Of a stretch of DNA of 64,000 nt, positions 48,796-57,290 are shown piece by piece (the first letter of the stretch is position 1; every line of letters begins with the position of its first letter). Source of the stretch: Microtetraspora niveoalba (GTDB lineage: Bacteria > Actinomycetota > Actinomycetes > Streptosporangiales > Streptosporangiaceae); contig NZ_BBYM01000002.1 of assembly GCF_001570405.1 (NCBI RefSeq), positions 31,402-95,401 on the forward strand, written 5' to 3'. The notes beneath the pieces are model-generated. The model saw nothing but the letters and a program-made list of their open reading frames with translations. It was not told the DNA's origin and ran no database searches. Position numbers and translations under genes: made by a program.

Positions 48796-49572
48796 CTACT
48801 TGGGCGGGAGCCGGACGCCGGCGTCGATCCGGATGACCTCGCCGTTGATGTAGCCGTTGGTCAGCAGCTCCCAGGCGAGGCTGGCGAACTCCTCGGCCTG
48901 ACCGAGCCGGCGGGGGAACACCACGTCCTCGGCCAGCTTGGCCTTGAACGCGTCCGGGTCCGGCACCGTGTCGTAGATCGGCGTGTCGATCAGCCCCGGG
49001 GCGATGGTGTTGACCCGCACCCCCACGACGCCGAGGTCGCGCGACAGCGGCAGGGTGATGCCGACCACGCCTCCCTTGGAGGCGCTGTAGGCGACCTGCC
49101 CGATCTGGCCTTCGAACGCGGCGACCGACGTGGTGTTGACGATGGCGCCGCGGGCGCCGTCGGCGTCGGGTTCGTTGCGGGACATCGCGGTCGCGGCGAG
49201 GCGCACGACGTTGAAGGTGCCGATCAGATTGACCTCGACCACCTTGCGGAACGCCTCCAGGCTGTGCGCCGAAGCGTACTCGCCGTCCTTGCCGATCGTG
49301 CGGGACAGGCTCGGGATCCCGGCGCAGTTGACGACGGCCCGCAGCGGGGCCTGCGCCGCCGCGGCGTCGATCGCGGCGATGACCTGTTCGGTGTCGGTCA
49401 CGTCCGCGGCGACGAACCCGCCGCCGATGTCGGCGGCGACCCGCTTCCCGTTGTCGGCGTCGAGGTCGATGACGGTGACCTTCAGCCCCTTGGCCGCAAG
49501 GAGGCGGCCGGTGGCCTCCCCCAGTCCGGACCCTCCGCCGGTGACGATGGCCGAGCTGCCAGTCAGATCCAC
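48796..49572 (-). CDS. Short-chain dehydrogenase, 3-hydroxyacyl-CoA dehydrogenase type
   Basis: 258 residues. Cofactor motif VTGGGSGLGEATGR (TGxxxGxG), NAG in VVNCAGIP, catalytic Ser in NTTSVAAFEGQIGQVAYSAS and YSASKGG. Asp in VIDLDAD favours NAD. It resembles type II 3-hydroxyacyl-CoA dehydrogenases (HSD10-like) and fits the third beta-oxidation step. It is the last gene of the operon with the hydratase at 49601. Confidence 0.92.
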   Translation of the reverse strand: MDLTGSSAIVTGGGSGLGEATGRLLAAKGLKVTVIDLDADNGKRVAADIGGGFVAADVTDTEQVIAAIDAAAAQAPLRAVVNCAGIPSLSRTIGKDGEYASAHSLEAFRKVVEVNLIGTFNVVRLAATAMSRNEPDADGARGAIVNTTSVAAFEGQIGQVAYSASKGGVVGITLPLSRDLGVVGVRVNTIAPGLIDTPIYDTVPDPDAFKAKLAEDVVFPRRLGQAEEFASLAWELLTNGYINGEVIRIDAGVRLPPK

Positions 49573-49600
49573 CTGTGTCTCCTTCAGCTTGATGAACGAC

Positions 49601-50347
49601 TCAGTGCTTGCGGAGGAAGTCGGCGATCGCCGCCCGCGCCTCGGGAGAGGAGATCACGTCCACCTGGTTGGCGATCTCCGCTTCGAGCGCGGCGGCGAGG
49701 TCGGTCTCCCACGCGGCGTTGAGCAATGACTTGGTACCGCTGAGGGCCCCGGGCGCCAGGCCGCGGAGCCGGTCGGTCAGCGCGGCCACCTCGGCGGGCA
49801 GCCGGTCCTGCGGGACGACCGCGGTGACCATCCCCCATTCGAGCGCGGTCGCCGCGTCCAGGGAGTCGCCGAGCAACGCCAGCCGGCGCGCCCGCCGGTC
49901 CCCCACCAGCCGGGGCAGCAGCCAGCTCGCCCCGCTGTCCAGCGACAGCCCGCGCCTGATGAACAGCTGCAGGAAGCGGGACCGGTCGCTGGCGACGACG
50001 AAGTCGCAGGCGAGGGCGAGGTTCGCGCCCGAACCCGCCGCGATGCCGTCGACCATCGCGACGGTCGGGACCGGCGCCTCGTGCACGGCCAGCACGCACC
50101 GGTTGGACACCCTGATCCGGTCCGGCAGGGTGTCGAGGTCGTCGAGCAGGCCGCCGACATCCGATCCGCCACAGAACGCGCCGCCGGCCCCGGTGAGCAC
50201 CACGACCCGGACCTCCGGGTCCGCGGACAGCTCCGCGAGCATGGCGTCCAGCGTGCTCCACATGGCGTCGGTCATCGCGTTGAGCTTGCCGGGACGGTTG
50301 AGCGTGATCGTCGCGACGCCGTCCCGCACCTCGCCGTCGACGCTCAC
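49601..50347 (-). CDS. Enoyl-CoA hydratase/isomerase
   Basis: 248 residues of the crotonase fold with GAFCGGSDVGGLL and VDGIAAGSGANLALACD as oxyanion-hole segments. FIRRGLSLDSGASWLL places Asp rather than Glu at a catalytic position, which suggests an isomerase or a hydratase for an odd substrate. The GTG start overlaps the acyl-CoA dehydrogenase stop (GTGA). It is part of the operon that begins at the thiolase (53498). Confidence 0.9.
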   Translation of the reverse strand: MSVDGEVRDGVATITLNRPGKLNAMTDAMWSTLDAMLAELSADPEVRVVVLTGAGGAFCGGSDVGGLLDDLDTLPDRIRVSNRCVLAVHEAPVPTVAMVDGIAAGSGANLALACDFVVASDRSRFLQLFIRRGLSLDSGASWLLPRLVGDRRARRLALLGDSLDAATALEWGMVTAVVPQDRLPAEVAALTDRLRGLAPGALSGTKSLLNAAWETDLAAALEAEIANQVDVISSPEARAAIADFLRKH

Positions 50348-51513
50348 GCCCGCTCCCCGGGCGCGTCGAGGGACCGGCCGATGATCTCTTTCATGATCTC
50401 GTTGGTGCCGCCGTAGATCGTCTGCACCCGCGCGTCGAGAAAGGCCCGGGCGACCGGGTACTCCTGCATGAATCCGTAGCCGCCGTGCAGTTGCAGGCAG
50501 CGGTTGACCACGTCCTGCTGCAGCTCGGTGGTCCACCACTTGGCCTTGGCGGCCTCCTCGGCCGTCAGCTCGCCCGCCACGTGCCGGCGGATGAGGTAGT
50601 CCACGTACACCTGGGCGACCTCGGTGGCCGTGGTGAGCTCGGCCAGCACGAACTTGGTGTTCTGGAAGGAGGACAGGCGCTCGCCGAACGCGGTCCGCCC
50701 GCGGCAGTAGTCGACCGTCCACTCCAGTACGGCACGGGCCCCGGCGATCGCCGACACCGACAGGGCGACCCGTTCCTGCGCGAGGTTGCGCATCAGGGTG
50801 CCGAACCCGGTCCCCGGCTCGCCGAGCAGGTTCCCCGCCGGGACGCGGGCGTCGTCGAAGAACAGCTCCGCGGTGTCCTGGCTCTTCAGCCCGATCTTCT
50901 TGAGGGCGCGGCCCCGCGTGAACCCCGGTGCGCCCTCCTCCACCACGATGAGGCTCATCCCGCGGTGGCGCCGCTCCGGATCGGTCTTGACCGCCACGAC
51001 GACCAGGTCGGCGTTGAGCCCGTTGGTGACGAACGTCTTCGAGCCGTTGAGGACGTAGTCGTCGCCGTCGCGGACCGCGGTGGTGCGGATCGACGCGAGG
51101 TCCGACCCGGTTCCCGGCTCGGTCATGGAGATCGCGCCCATCGTCTCCCCGGTGACCGTCCCGGGCAGCCAGCGGGCGCGCTGCTCCGGGGTGGTGGCGG
51201 TCAGCAGGTAGGGCAGCACGATGTCGTTGTGCAGGGTGATGCACATGCCCGAGCCGATGACGTTGGCCCGTTGCAGCTCCTCGGAGATGATCACGTTGTA
51301 CCGGAAGTCCGGCTCGCCGAGGCCGCCGTACTCCTCCGGCACCGCCATGCCCAGGAAACCGGCCGCGCCGGCCGCGAGGAACATGGTTCTGTCCACGCGT
51401 CCCCGCGTCTCCCATTTCTCGTGGTGCGGCTCGATCTCGCTCCGCACGAACGCCCGGAAACTGCTCCGGAAATCCTCGTGGGTGTCGTCGAACAGGTCAC
51501 GATGTACGGCCAT
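50344..51513 (-). CDS. Acyl-CoA dehydrogenase
   Basis: 389 residues, standard medium-chain-like enzyme: MTEPGTGSDLASIRTTAV, YVLNGSKTFVTNG, RTAFGERLSSFQNTKFVLAE, LHGGYGFMQEYPV, and catalytic Glu in YGGTNEIMKEII. It introduces the 2,3-double bond in a CoA ester and passes electrons to ETF. It sits between an SDR and an enoyl-CoA hydratase gene with a four-base overlap to the latter. Confidence 0.94.
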   Translation of the reverse strand: MAVHRDLFDDTHEDFRSSFRAFVRSEIEPHHEKWETRGRVDRTMFLAAGAAGFLGMAVPEEYGGLGEPDFRYNVIISEELQRANVIGSGMCITLHNDIVLPYLLTATTPEQRARWLPGTVTGETMGAISMTEPGTGSDLASIRTTAVRDGDDYVLNGSKTFVTNGLNADLVVVAVKTDPERRHRGMSLIVVEEGAPGFTRGRALKKIGLKSQDTAELFFDDARVPAGNLLGEPGTGFGTLMRNLAQERVALSVSAIAGARAVLEWTVDYCRGRTAFGERLSSFQNTKFVLAELTTATEVAQVYVDYLIRRHVAGELTAEEAAKAKWWTTELQQDVVNRCLQLHGGYGFMQEYPVARAFLDARVQTIYGGTNEIMKEIIGRSLDAPGERA

Positions 51514-51531
51514 GCCGTCTCTCCTCCTGGT

Positions 51532-52293
51532 TCATCGCGCGGTCCAGCCGCCGTCGACGGCGATGGTCTGCCCGGTGACGAACGCCGACCCGGGCCCGGC
51601 GAGCAGCAGCAGGACCGCGTCCAGCTCCTCGGGCCTGCCGGGGCGCCCCATCGGGGTGTTGCGCTCGATCCACCGGCGCGCGGAGTCGTCGGCGAGCATG
51701 CGCTCGGTCAGCTCGCTGGGGAACCAGCCCGGCGCGATCGCGTTGACCCGCACTCCCGTGCGCGCCCATTCGCAGGCCAGATGCCGGGTGAGGCTGATCA
51801 CCGCGCCCTTGGCCGCACCGTACGCGGACTGCGGGACGGGGGCCGAGGCCACCATGCCGAGGATGGAGGCGATGTTGACGACGGAGCCGCCGCCGCGCGC
51901 CGCCATGGACTTCCCGGCGAGCACGCTGAGCTGGAACAGCGCGGTCAGGTCGATGTCGAGGGTCCGGCGGAAGGACTCGATCGGCTGGTCGAAGGCGGGC
52001 AGCGGATCGGCCCAGCCGGCGTTGTTGACCAGGATGTCGATCCCGCCCAGCTCGTCGGCGCGGGCGATCAGCCGCGCGCAGTCGGCGTCGTCGGTGACGT
52101 CGCACCGGTGGGCGAGCACACCGTCCTGCTCGGCGGCCAGTTCGTCGAGCAGGTCCGTACGGCGGGCGGCGGCGATCACGGTCGCCCCGGCACGGGCGAG
52201 CACCTGGGCGAACCGCCGTCCCAGCCCGCTCGACGCCCCGGTGACGACCGCGACCTTCCCGCTGAGGTCGGTGAACCGCTCGGCGGAGTTCAT
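51532..52293 (-). CDS. Short-chain dehydrogenase/reductase
   Basis: 253 residues: VTGASSGLGRRFAQ cofactor motif, NNAGWADP, IASILGMVASAPVPQSAYG with the catalytic Ser and Tyr (YGAAK), and C-terminal ITVDGGW-like TIAVDGGW. It should oxidise a 3-hydroxyacyl-CoA or reduce a 3-ketoacyl-CoA. Its start overlaps the thiolase stop (ATGA). Confidence 0.92.
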   Translation of the reverse strand: MNSAERFTDLSGKVAVVTGASSGLGRRFAQVLARAGATVIAAARRTDLLDELAAEQDGVLAHRCDVTDDADCARLIARADELGGIDILVNNAGWADPLPAFDQPIESFRRTLDIDLTALFQLSVLAGKSMAARGGGSVVNIASILGMVASAPVPQSAYGAAKGAVISLTRHLACEWARTGVRVNAIAPGWFPSELTERMLADDSARRWIERNTPMGRPGRPEELDAVLLLLAGPGSAFVTGQTIAVDGGWTAR

Positions 52294-53498
52294 GACACCC
52301 TCTCGATCACGGTGGCGTTGGCCATGCCGCCGCCCTCGCACATCGTCTGCAGGCCGAAGCGGCCGCCGGTGCGTTCGAGTTCGTGGAGCAGGGTGACCAT
52401 CAGCTTGGCGCCGGATGCGCCCAGCGGGTGCCCGAGGGAGATTCCCCCGCCGTTGACGTTGACCTTGGCCGGGTCGGCGCCGATCTCGCGCTGCCAGGCG
52501 AGGACCACCGAGGCGAACGCCTCGTTCACCTCGAACAGGTCGATGTCGTCCGCGCTCATCCCGGCGCGGTCCAGGACGCGCCGGGTGGCGGGGATGGGCG
52601 CGGTCAGCATCTCGACCGGGTCGGCGCCGACGACCGCCATGTGCCGGATCACCGCGCGGGGGCGCAGGCCCAGGGCTCGCGCCCGGCCGGAGCTCATGAT
52701 GAGGAGCGCGGCCGCTCCGTCGACGATCTGCGAGGAGTTGCCGGCGGTGATCCGGCCCTCCGGCACGAACGCCGGCTTGAGCGCGGCCAGCGCCTCCATC
52801 GAGGTGTCGCGGATGCATTCGTCGGCGGCCAGGTTCCCGCCCGGCACGGTGACCTCGCCGGTCTCCCGGTCGCGCCGCCTGCGCGCCACGGGGACGATCT
52901 CGCGATCGAACCGGCCCTCGTCGCGGGCGGCGGCCGCCCGCCGCTGGCTGAGCAGGCCGTAGGCGTCCAGTTCCTCCCGGGCGATGCCGTACCGGTCCGC
53001 CACGAGCTCGGCCGAGATGCCCTGCGGCACCAGGCCCGTGTGTCCGTACGCCTCGCGGTCGGCGTACCGGTTCTGCGCCGCCTGACCGTAGACGGCGCGG
53101 ATGTCGCCGCCCGGCGCGTTGGAGAACATCGGCACGGTCGACATGCACTCGATGCCCGCGGCGACCACCACGTCGCACGATCCCGCCATGATCGCCTGGG
53201 CGGCGAAGTGGACGGCCTGCTGGGAGGAGCCGCACTGACGGTCGACGGTGGTGGCGGGGACGGTCTCGGGCCAGCCCGCGGCCAGGACGGCGGTGCGCCC
53301 GACGTTCGTGCTCTGCGCGCCGTTCTGGGTGACGCATCCCATGATGACGTCGTCGACGACGGCGGGGTCGATGCCGGTCCGCTCCCGCAGCGCGTTCAAC
53401 GTCTCGGCGGCGAGTTCCGCGGGATGCCACCCGGACAACGAGCCATGGCGTCTGCCCGCCGGGGTGCGCACCGCTTCCACGATCACTGCTTCGGACAT
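52290..53498 (-). CDS. Acetyl-CoA acetyltransferase (thiolase, FadA-type)
   Basis: 402 residues with thiolase motifs: nucleophile Cys89 in DRQCGSSQQAV, NEAFASVV, GHPLGASGAK, and second catalytic Cys387 in CEGGGMANA. It cleaves a 3-ketoacyl-CoA into acetyl-CoA or propionyl-CoA and a shortened ester. First gene of the operon that holds an SDR, acyl-CoA dehydrogenase, hydratase and SDR. Two operator-like palindromes lie in its promoter: a TetR-type GTACCGA repeat and regulon site D. Confidence 0.94.
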   Translation of the reverse strand: MSEAVIVEAVRTPAGRRHGSLSGWHPAELAAETLNALRERTGIDPAVVDDVIMGCVTQNGAQSTNVGRTAVLAAGWPETVPATTVDRQCGSSQQAVHFAAQAIMAGSCDVVVAAGIECMSTVPMFSNAPGGDIRAVYGQAAQNRYADREAYGHTGLVPQGISAELVADRYGIAREELDAYGLLSQRRAAAARDEGRFDREIVPVARRRRDRETGEVTVPGGNLAADECIRDTSMEALAALKPAFVPEGRITAGNSSQIVDGAAALLIMSSGRARALGLRPRAVIRHMAVVGADPVEMLTAPIPATRRVLDRAGMSADDIDLFEVNEAFASVVLAWQREIGADPAKVNVNGGGISLGHPLGASGAKLMVTLLHELERTGGRFGLQTMCEGGGMANATVIERVS

Positions 53499-53519
53499 GG
53501 GGGAGACCTTTCGTGTCGC

Positions 53520-53537
53520 GTACCGACCGATCGGTAC
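53520..53537. promoter_or_regulatory. Second palindrome in the thiolase promoter
   Basis: GTACCGA-CCGA-TCGGTAC, perfect seven-base arms, 22 bases before the thiolase start. It resembles the GACCGATCGGT operators of many TetR regulators and differs from the shared CTGA site. It points to a second regulator acting on this operon, perhaps the TetR at 48099. Confidence 0.55.
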
Positions 53538-53571
53538 AGTAATTGGCCCGCGAGGGACGCGTCAACGGATT

Positions 53572-53587
53572 CTGAAGGTAAATTCAG
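53572..53587. promoter_or_regulatory. Regulon site D: CTGAAGGTAAATTCAG
   Basis: Fourth copy of CTGA-N3-TA-N3-TCAG, 74 bases upstream of the thiolase start and just past the end of the lyase gene. Confidence 0.75.
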
Positions 53588-53638
53588 TTTCGCTGGTGCG
53601 GACTCGTCGGAGGGAAGAGCGGGTGCTCGCGGGGTCGA

Positions 53639-54532
53639 TCACATGACCGGGGACGGGAACCTTCCAGCCCTCAGCAACTGGCCCGGCAACGGCCTGCCGA
53701 GCACCTCGGTGAGCCAGGCGGAGACCGACAGCAGCGCGTCGAGATCGACGCCCGTGTCCACGCCCTGCCCCTCCAGGAGGTAGACGAGGTCCTCCGTGGC
53801 GATGTTGCCCGTCGCGTTCGGCGCGAACGGGCAGCCGCCGATGCCCGCGACGGAACTGTCGAGCACCGCCACCCCCGCGTCGAGCCCGGCGATCGCGTTG
53901 GCGTAGCCCGTGTTGCGGGTGTTGTGCAGGTGCAGGCCGAGCGGGACGCCGAACCCGGCCGCGCCGGCGAGGAGGCGGGTCACCTGCCGGGGAACGCCGA
54001 CCCCGATCGTGTCGGCGAAGATGAGCTCGTCCGCGCCGGTCGCGGCGGCCCGCTCCGCGATCGCCAGCACGTGTCCCGGATCGACCGCCCCTTCGAAGGG
54101 GCAACCGAAGGACGCGGCCAGCGTGATGCTCGCGCGCCGCCCGTCGGCGTGCGCCGCGGCGACGATCCGGGCGGCCTCGGCCAGCGACCGCTCGACGCCG
54201 CGCCCCTGGTTGCGCCGGTTGAAGGTCTCGGTGACGCAGAAGGCCAGCCTGGCCTCCACGCAGCGCGTCGCCGCCAGGCGGGTGTAGCCCCGCTCGTTGA
54301 GCACGAGAGCGACGTGGTCGACACCCTCCACCGGCTTCGCGAGGGCGAGCACCTCCTCCGCGCCGCTCATCTGCGGCACACGGGCGGGATTGACGAAGCT
54401 GCCCACCTCCACGCCGGTCAACCCGGTGACGGACAGCCGGTCGACGAGCTCGGCCCGCCGCCGCGGGCTCAGGTGCTCCGGCTCGTTCTGCAGGCCGTCA
54501 CGCGGGCCCACCTCGCAGATCCTGACGGTCAT
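53639..54532 (-). CDS. Hydroxymethylglutaryl-CoA lyase-like enzyme
   Basis: 297 residues of the DRE-TIM family. EVGPRDGLQNE holds the metal-binding Asp and Arg, HLHNTRNTG the metal His pair, and GCPFAPNATGN the catalytic Cys loop. The family cleaves HMG-CoA to acetoacetate and acetyl-CoA; related enzymes cleave other 3-hydroxy-3-methyl esters. It shares an operon with the CoA-transferase (38-base gap) and ends just before site D. Confidence 0.92.
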   Translation of the reverse strand: MTVRICEVGPRDGLQNEPEHLSPRRRAELVDRLSVTGLTGVEVGSFVNPARVPQMSGAEEVLALAKPVEGVDHVALVLNERGYTRLAATRCVEARLAFCVTETFNRRNQGRGVERSLAEAARIVAAAHADGRRASITLAASFGCPFEGAVDPGHVLAIAERAAATGADELIFADTIGVGVPRQVTRLLAGAAGFGVPLGLHLHNTRNTGYANAIAGLDAGVAVLDSSVAGIGGCPFAPNATGNIATEDLVYLLEGQGVDTGVDLDALLSVSAWLTEVLGRPLPGQLLRAGRFPSPVM

Positions 54533-54569
54533 GACTCTCCCCGGTTCGTCGCGGGCCCGCGGCCCGTCC

Positions 54570-55805
54570 TCAGATGACCCGCCGCGACCGGAGCCCGGCC
54601 AGGGCCTCGGCGTCCAGTCCCAGGACGCCGCCGTAGATCTCGTCGTTGTGCTGCCCCAGCTCCGGGCCCAGGGTCCGGACGTCGCCCGGGGTCTCGGAGA
54701 GGCGCGGAGCCACGTTCTGCATGGGGAACGCGCCCAGCTTGTCGTGCGTCAGCCGTACGATCGCCTTCCTCGCGGCGAAGTGCGGATCGGCGAACATGTC
54801 CTGCGCCGTGTAGATGAGACCGGCCGGCACCCCGGCTTCGTGCAGGCGTTCCAGCAGCGCGTCGGAGTCCTGCTCCCGGGTCCACTCGGCCACCAGCTTG
54901 TCGAGCTCCTCCTGGTTCTCACCGCGCGCGCCGTGCGTTCGGTACCGCTCGTCGGCCCGCCACTCCGGCCGGCCCATGAGGTCGGCCAGCCGGTCGAACA
55001 CGGTGTCGCGGTTGGCCGCGATCAGCACGGCCAAGCCGTCGCGGGTGGGATAGACGTTGCTGGGCGCGACCCCGGGCAGGATGGAGCCCGTGCGCTCCCG
55101 CCGCGCCCCGCCCAGCTCCCACTCCGGAAGGATCGACTCCATGAGCGCCAGCACCGCCTCGTAGATCGCGGAGTCGACCACCTGGCCGCGGCCGGTGCGC
55201 TCGCGGGACAGCAGCGCCATGACGGTGCCGAGCGCGGCGAACGTGCCGGCCAGCGAGTCGCCGATCGATATCCCCGCGCGGCTGGGGGCACGATCCGGTT
55301 CCCCGGTGACGTACCGCAGGCCGCCCATCGCCTCTCCGATCGAACCGAAGCCGGCCCTCTTGGAGTAGGGGCCGTCCTGGCCGTAACCGGTGATCCGGGT
55401 GATCACGAGCCGGGGGTTCAGCTCGGCCAGCGCCTCGGGACCCAGCCCCCAGCGCTCCAGGGTGCCGGGGCGGAAGTTCTCGATGAGCACGTCGGCGTCG
55501 GCGAGCAGGTCCCGCAGCAGCCGCTGCCCCTCGGCCTGCCGAAGGTCGCAGGTGATCGACTTCTTGTTGCGGGCGATGATCGGCCACGACAACGACAGTC
55601 CCTGCGGGCGATGGCTCCCCCACTGCCGCATCGGATCGCCGCCGCCCGGATCCTCGACCTTGATCACCTCGGCGCCGAAGTCCCCGAGGAGTTGCCCGCA
55701 GAACGGCCCGGCTATGAGCGAGCCGGTCTCGACCACCCGCAGCCCGGCCAGCGGGCCGCGGGCGCGCGCGGAGGGCGGGAGGTCCTTCTGATCGTCGTCG
55801 AGCAT
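54570..55805 (-). CDS. Family III (CaiB/BaiF-type) CoA-transferase
   Basis: 411 residues. VIKVEDPGGGDPMR, ENFRPGTLERWGLG and SIGDSLAGTF are family motifs, with Asp183 as the nucleophile equivalent to Asp169 of formyl-CoA transferase. It moves CoA between carboxylic acids, for example from succinyl-CoA to the pathway acid. AGAGG stands before the ATG at 55805. Regulon site E lies 85 bases upstream, and the lyase gene follows. Confidence 0.93.
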   Translation of the reverse strand: MLDDDQKDLPPSARARGPLAGLRVVETGSLIAGPFCGQLLGDFGAEVIKVEDPGGGDPMRQWGSHRPQGLSLSWPIIARNKKSITCDLRQAEGQRLLRDLLADADVLIENFRPGTLERWGLGPEALAELNPRLVITRITGYGQDGPYSKRAGFGSIGEAMGGLRYVTGEPDRAPSRAGISIGDSLAGTFAALGTVMALLSRERTGRGQVVDSAIYEAVLALMESILPEWELGGARRERTGSILPGVAPSNVYPTRDGLAVLIAANRDTVFDRLADLMGRPEWRADERYRTHGARGENQEELDKLVAEWTREQDSDALLERLHEAGVPAGLIYTAQDMFADPHFAARKAIVRLTHDKLGAFPMQNVAPRLSETPGDVRTLGPELGQHNDEIYGGVLGLDAEALAGLRSRRVI

Positions 55806-55889
55806 GTACGGACACCTCTTTCTGCCTGGCACCGATCGTTCGAGGCAGCCCACAGGGCAGGGGGCATGACGGCGGCACAAAAACTGAAT

Positions 55890-55905
55890 CTGACGTTAAC
55901 ATCAG
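55890..55905. promoter_or_regulatory. Regulon site E: CTGACGTTAACATCAG
   Basis: Fifth copy of CTGA-N3-TA-N3-TCAG and the most symmetric one, centred on GTTAAC, 85 bases upstream of the CoA-transferase start. Confidence 0.8.
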
Positions 55906-56201
55906 ATATTGCGATCTACAACGCGGGCACGGCAAGTTCGCCGGACCGCTCACGCGACCGGCACCGTACGACGCCACGTGACCTTGCCCGGCCCCTCCGC
56001 GAGCACCCCCTCCAGCCATCATGCGAGGGACAAAGGGCGGCGGCGCCCAGAGGCGCGCTCCCGGACAGGAGGCGCACCGAGCCACGCTCGACGGGTCGCC
56101 GCGCCCCGGGGATCTTCGAACGGGCGGGGCCGAAGCCCCGAGTCGGCGCCCTACATCACCGAGCGGATGTCCGGCTTGCTGATCGGGAAGGCGGCCACAA
56201 G

Positions 56202-56348
56202 CCGTTAGTGCTGCCGGGCGCCGAGGGCATGGCCGAATACCGCGACCTCGGCTTCCACGCGGTCGAGGCGCTCAAGGGCAGCCCGTTGATCGTGGTGGTG
56301 GGGCCGGCTGTCGGAGACGTGGTCGCCCTGGCCGAGGCGCTCGCCTGA
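56202..56348 (+). pseudogene. C-terminal gene remnant, possibly a uroporphyrinogen methyltransferase tail
   Basis: About 48 codons read PLVLPGAEGMAEYRDLGF and end SPLIVVVGPAVGDVVALAEA before the stop. The end is like the VVGxVVxL tail of uroporphyrinogen-III C-methyltransferases, but the match is short. There is no start or catalytic region, so the gene has lost its front. Confidence 0.3.
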
Positions 56349-56522
56349 GTGGGAGTCGTCGGCCCCAGCACCTCGCGAGATTCGCGGGCTGCCTGGTTAC
56401 CGGTTGGCGGCACGTGCGGCGTAGGCCGTTCCGGGGTCGCCGTGGAACTGGCCGAGAATCGGGCGCATACGGAGGTGCCGGCGCGGGAGCTCCCGCCAGG
56501 CGCGGGCGACGCACGACGACTT

Positions 56523-56532
56523 CGGTATACCG
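56523..56532. promoter_or_regulatory. GGTATACC operator in the GntR promoter
   Basis: CGGTATACCG, a perfect ten-base palindrome 44 bases upstream of the GntR start. It has the same GGTATACC core as the site at 59021 and fits the operator type of FadR/FCD-family GntR regulators. Confidence 0.6.
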
Positions 56533-56576
56533 CTAGCTTGCGGCGTACCTGCGGCGAGGGCAGAATCGGCCGGGAG

Positions 56577-57290
56577 ATGAACCAGCCCGCACCCGCTCCC
56601 GGCTCGCTGCGCGACCTCGCCTACGAGGCGATGCGCGAGCGCATCGTCGAAGGCGTCTGGCACCCCGGCCGGCGCATCGTCGAACGCGACGTGGCCGCCG
56701 AGCTCGGCATCTCGCGGATCCCCCTGCGCGAGGCGCTGCGGCGGCTGCACGACGAGGGCCTCGTCATCCTCGTCCCCCGCCAGGGAGCGCTGGTCAGCCC
56801 CTTCACCCCGGCGGACGTCTCCGACCTGTTCGACATCCGCGAGCACCTCGAAGAACTGGCCGCGCGCCGTGCCGCCGAACGCGCCGACGAGGGCGTCCTG
56901 TCCCGCCTGCGCGAACCCCTCCGGGCCGCGGAGGACGCGCGGGCGCGCGGGGACGAGCGCGGCCTCGCCCTCGCCAACGCCACCTTCCACACCGAGGTCG
57001 TCGACGCCTCCGGCAACGCGCTGCTTCAGTCGATCATGGATCCGCTCGCCACCAAGCTGCGCTGGCTCTTCCGCCTGACGGCGGTCCGGGACCCGGGCGA
57101 GCAGTGCGCCGAGCACGCCCGGCTCTACCAGGCGATCGCCGCGCGCGATCCCGAGAAGGCCGGCGCGCTCGCCCGCGCCCACGCCGCCGCCGGCCGCGAG
57201 TTGTCGATGCGGATGGCCCAGGAGTGGAGCGACCCGCACTTCAACCCGGTCACCGCCACCCGGACCAGGCGGCGCGGCCCTCACCCCTGA
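56577..57290 (+). CDS. GntR-family regulator, FCD (FadR) subfamily
   Basis: 237 residues. N-terminal winged helix (about 10-75, IVERDVAAELGISRIPLREA) and an FCD ligand domain (about 80-225) with the metal-binding pattern DIREHLEELAARRAAER, NATFHTEVVDASGN and EHARLYQAIAARD. GGGAG lies just before the ATG. Its last bases overlap the convergent PIG-L gene by ten. It probably represses itself and the unit starting at 58897 through GGTATACC sites, released by an organic acid. Confidence 0.92.
   Translation: MNQPAPAPGSLRDLAYEAMRERIVEGVWHPGRRIVERDVAAELGISRIPLREALRRLHDEGLVILVPRQGALVSPFTPADVSDLFDIREHLEELAARRAAERADEGVLSRLREPLRAAEDARARGDERGLALANATFHTEVVDASGNALLQSIMDPLATKLRWLFRLTAVRDPGEQCAEHARLYQAIAARDPEKAGALARAHAAAGRELSMRMAQEWSDPHFNPVTATRTRRRGPHP

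Larger units (their letters stand above)
55906..56576. other. Gene-poor stretch between the catabolic block and the GntR gene
   Basis: About 670 bases without an intact gene. It holds the CoA-transferase promoter at its left end, a short plus-strand gene remnant at 56202-56348 and the GntR promoter at its right end. On the minus strand a 22-codon open piece near 55970-56035 reads WLEGVLAEGPGKVTWRR but begins at a stop. Otherwise I see no feature. Confidence 0.5.
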
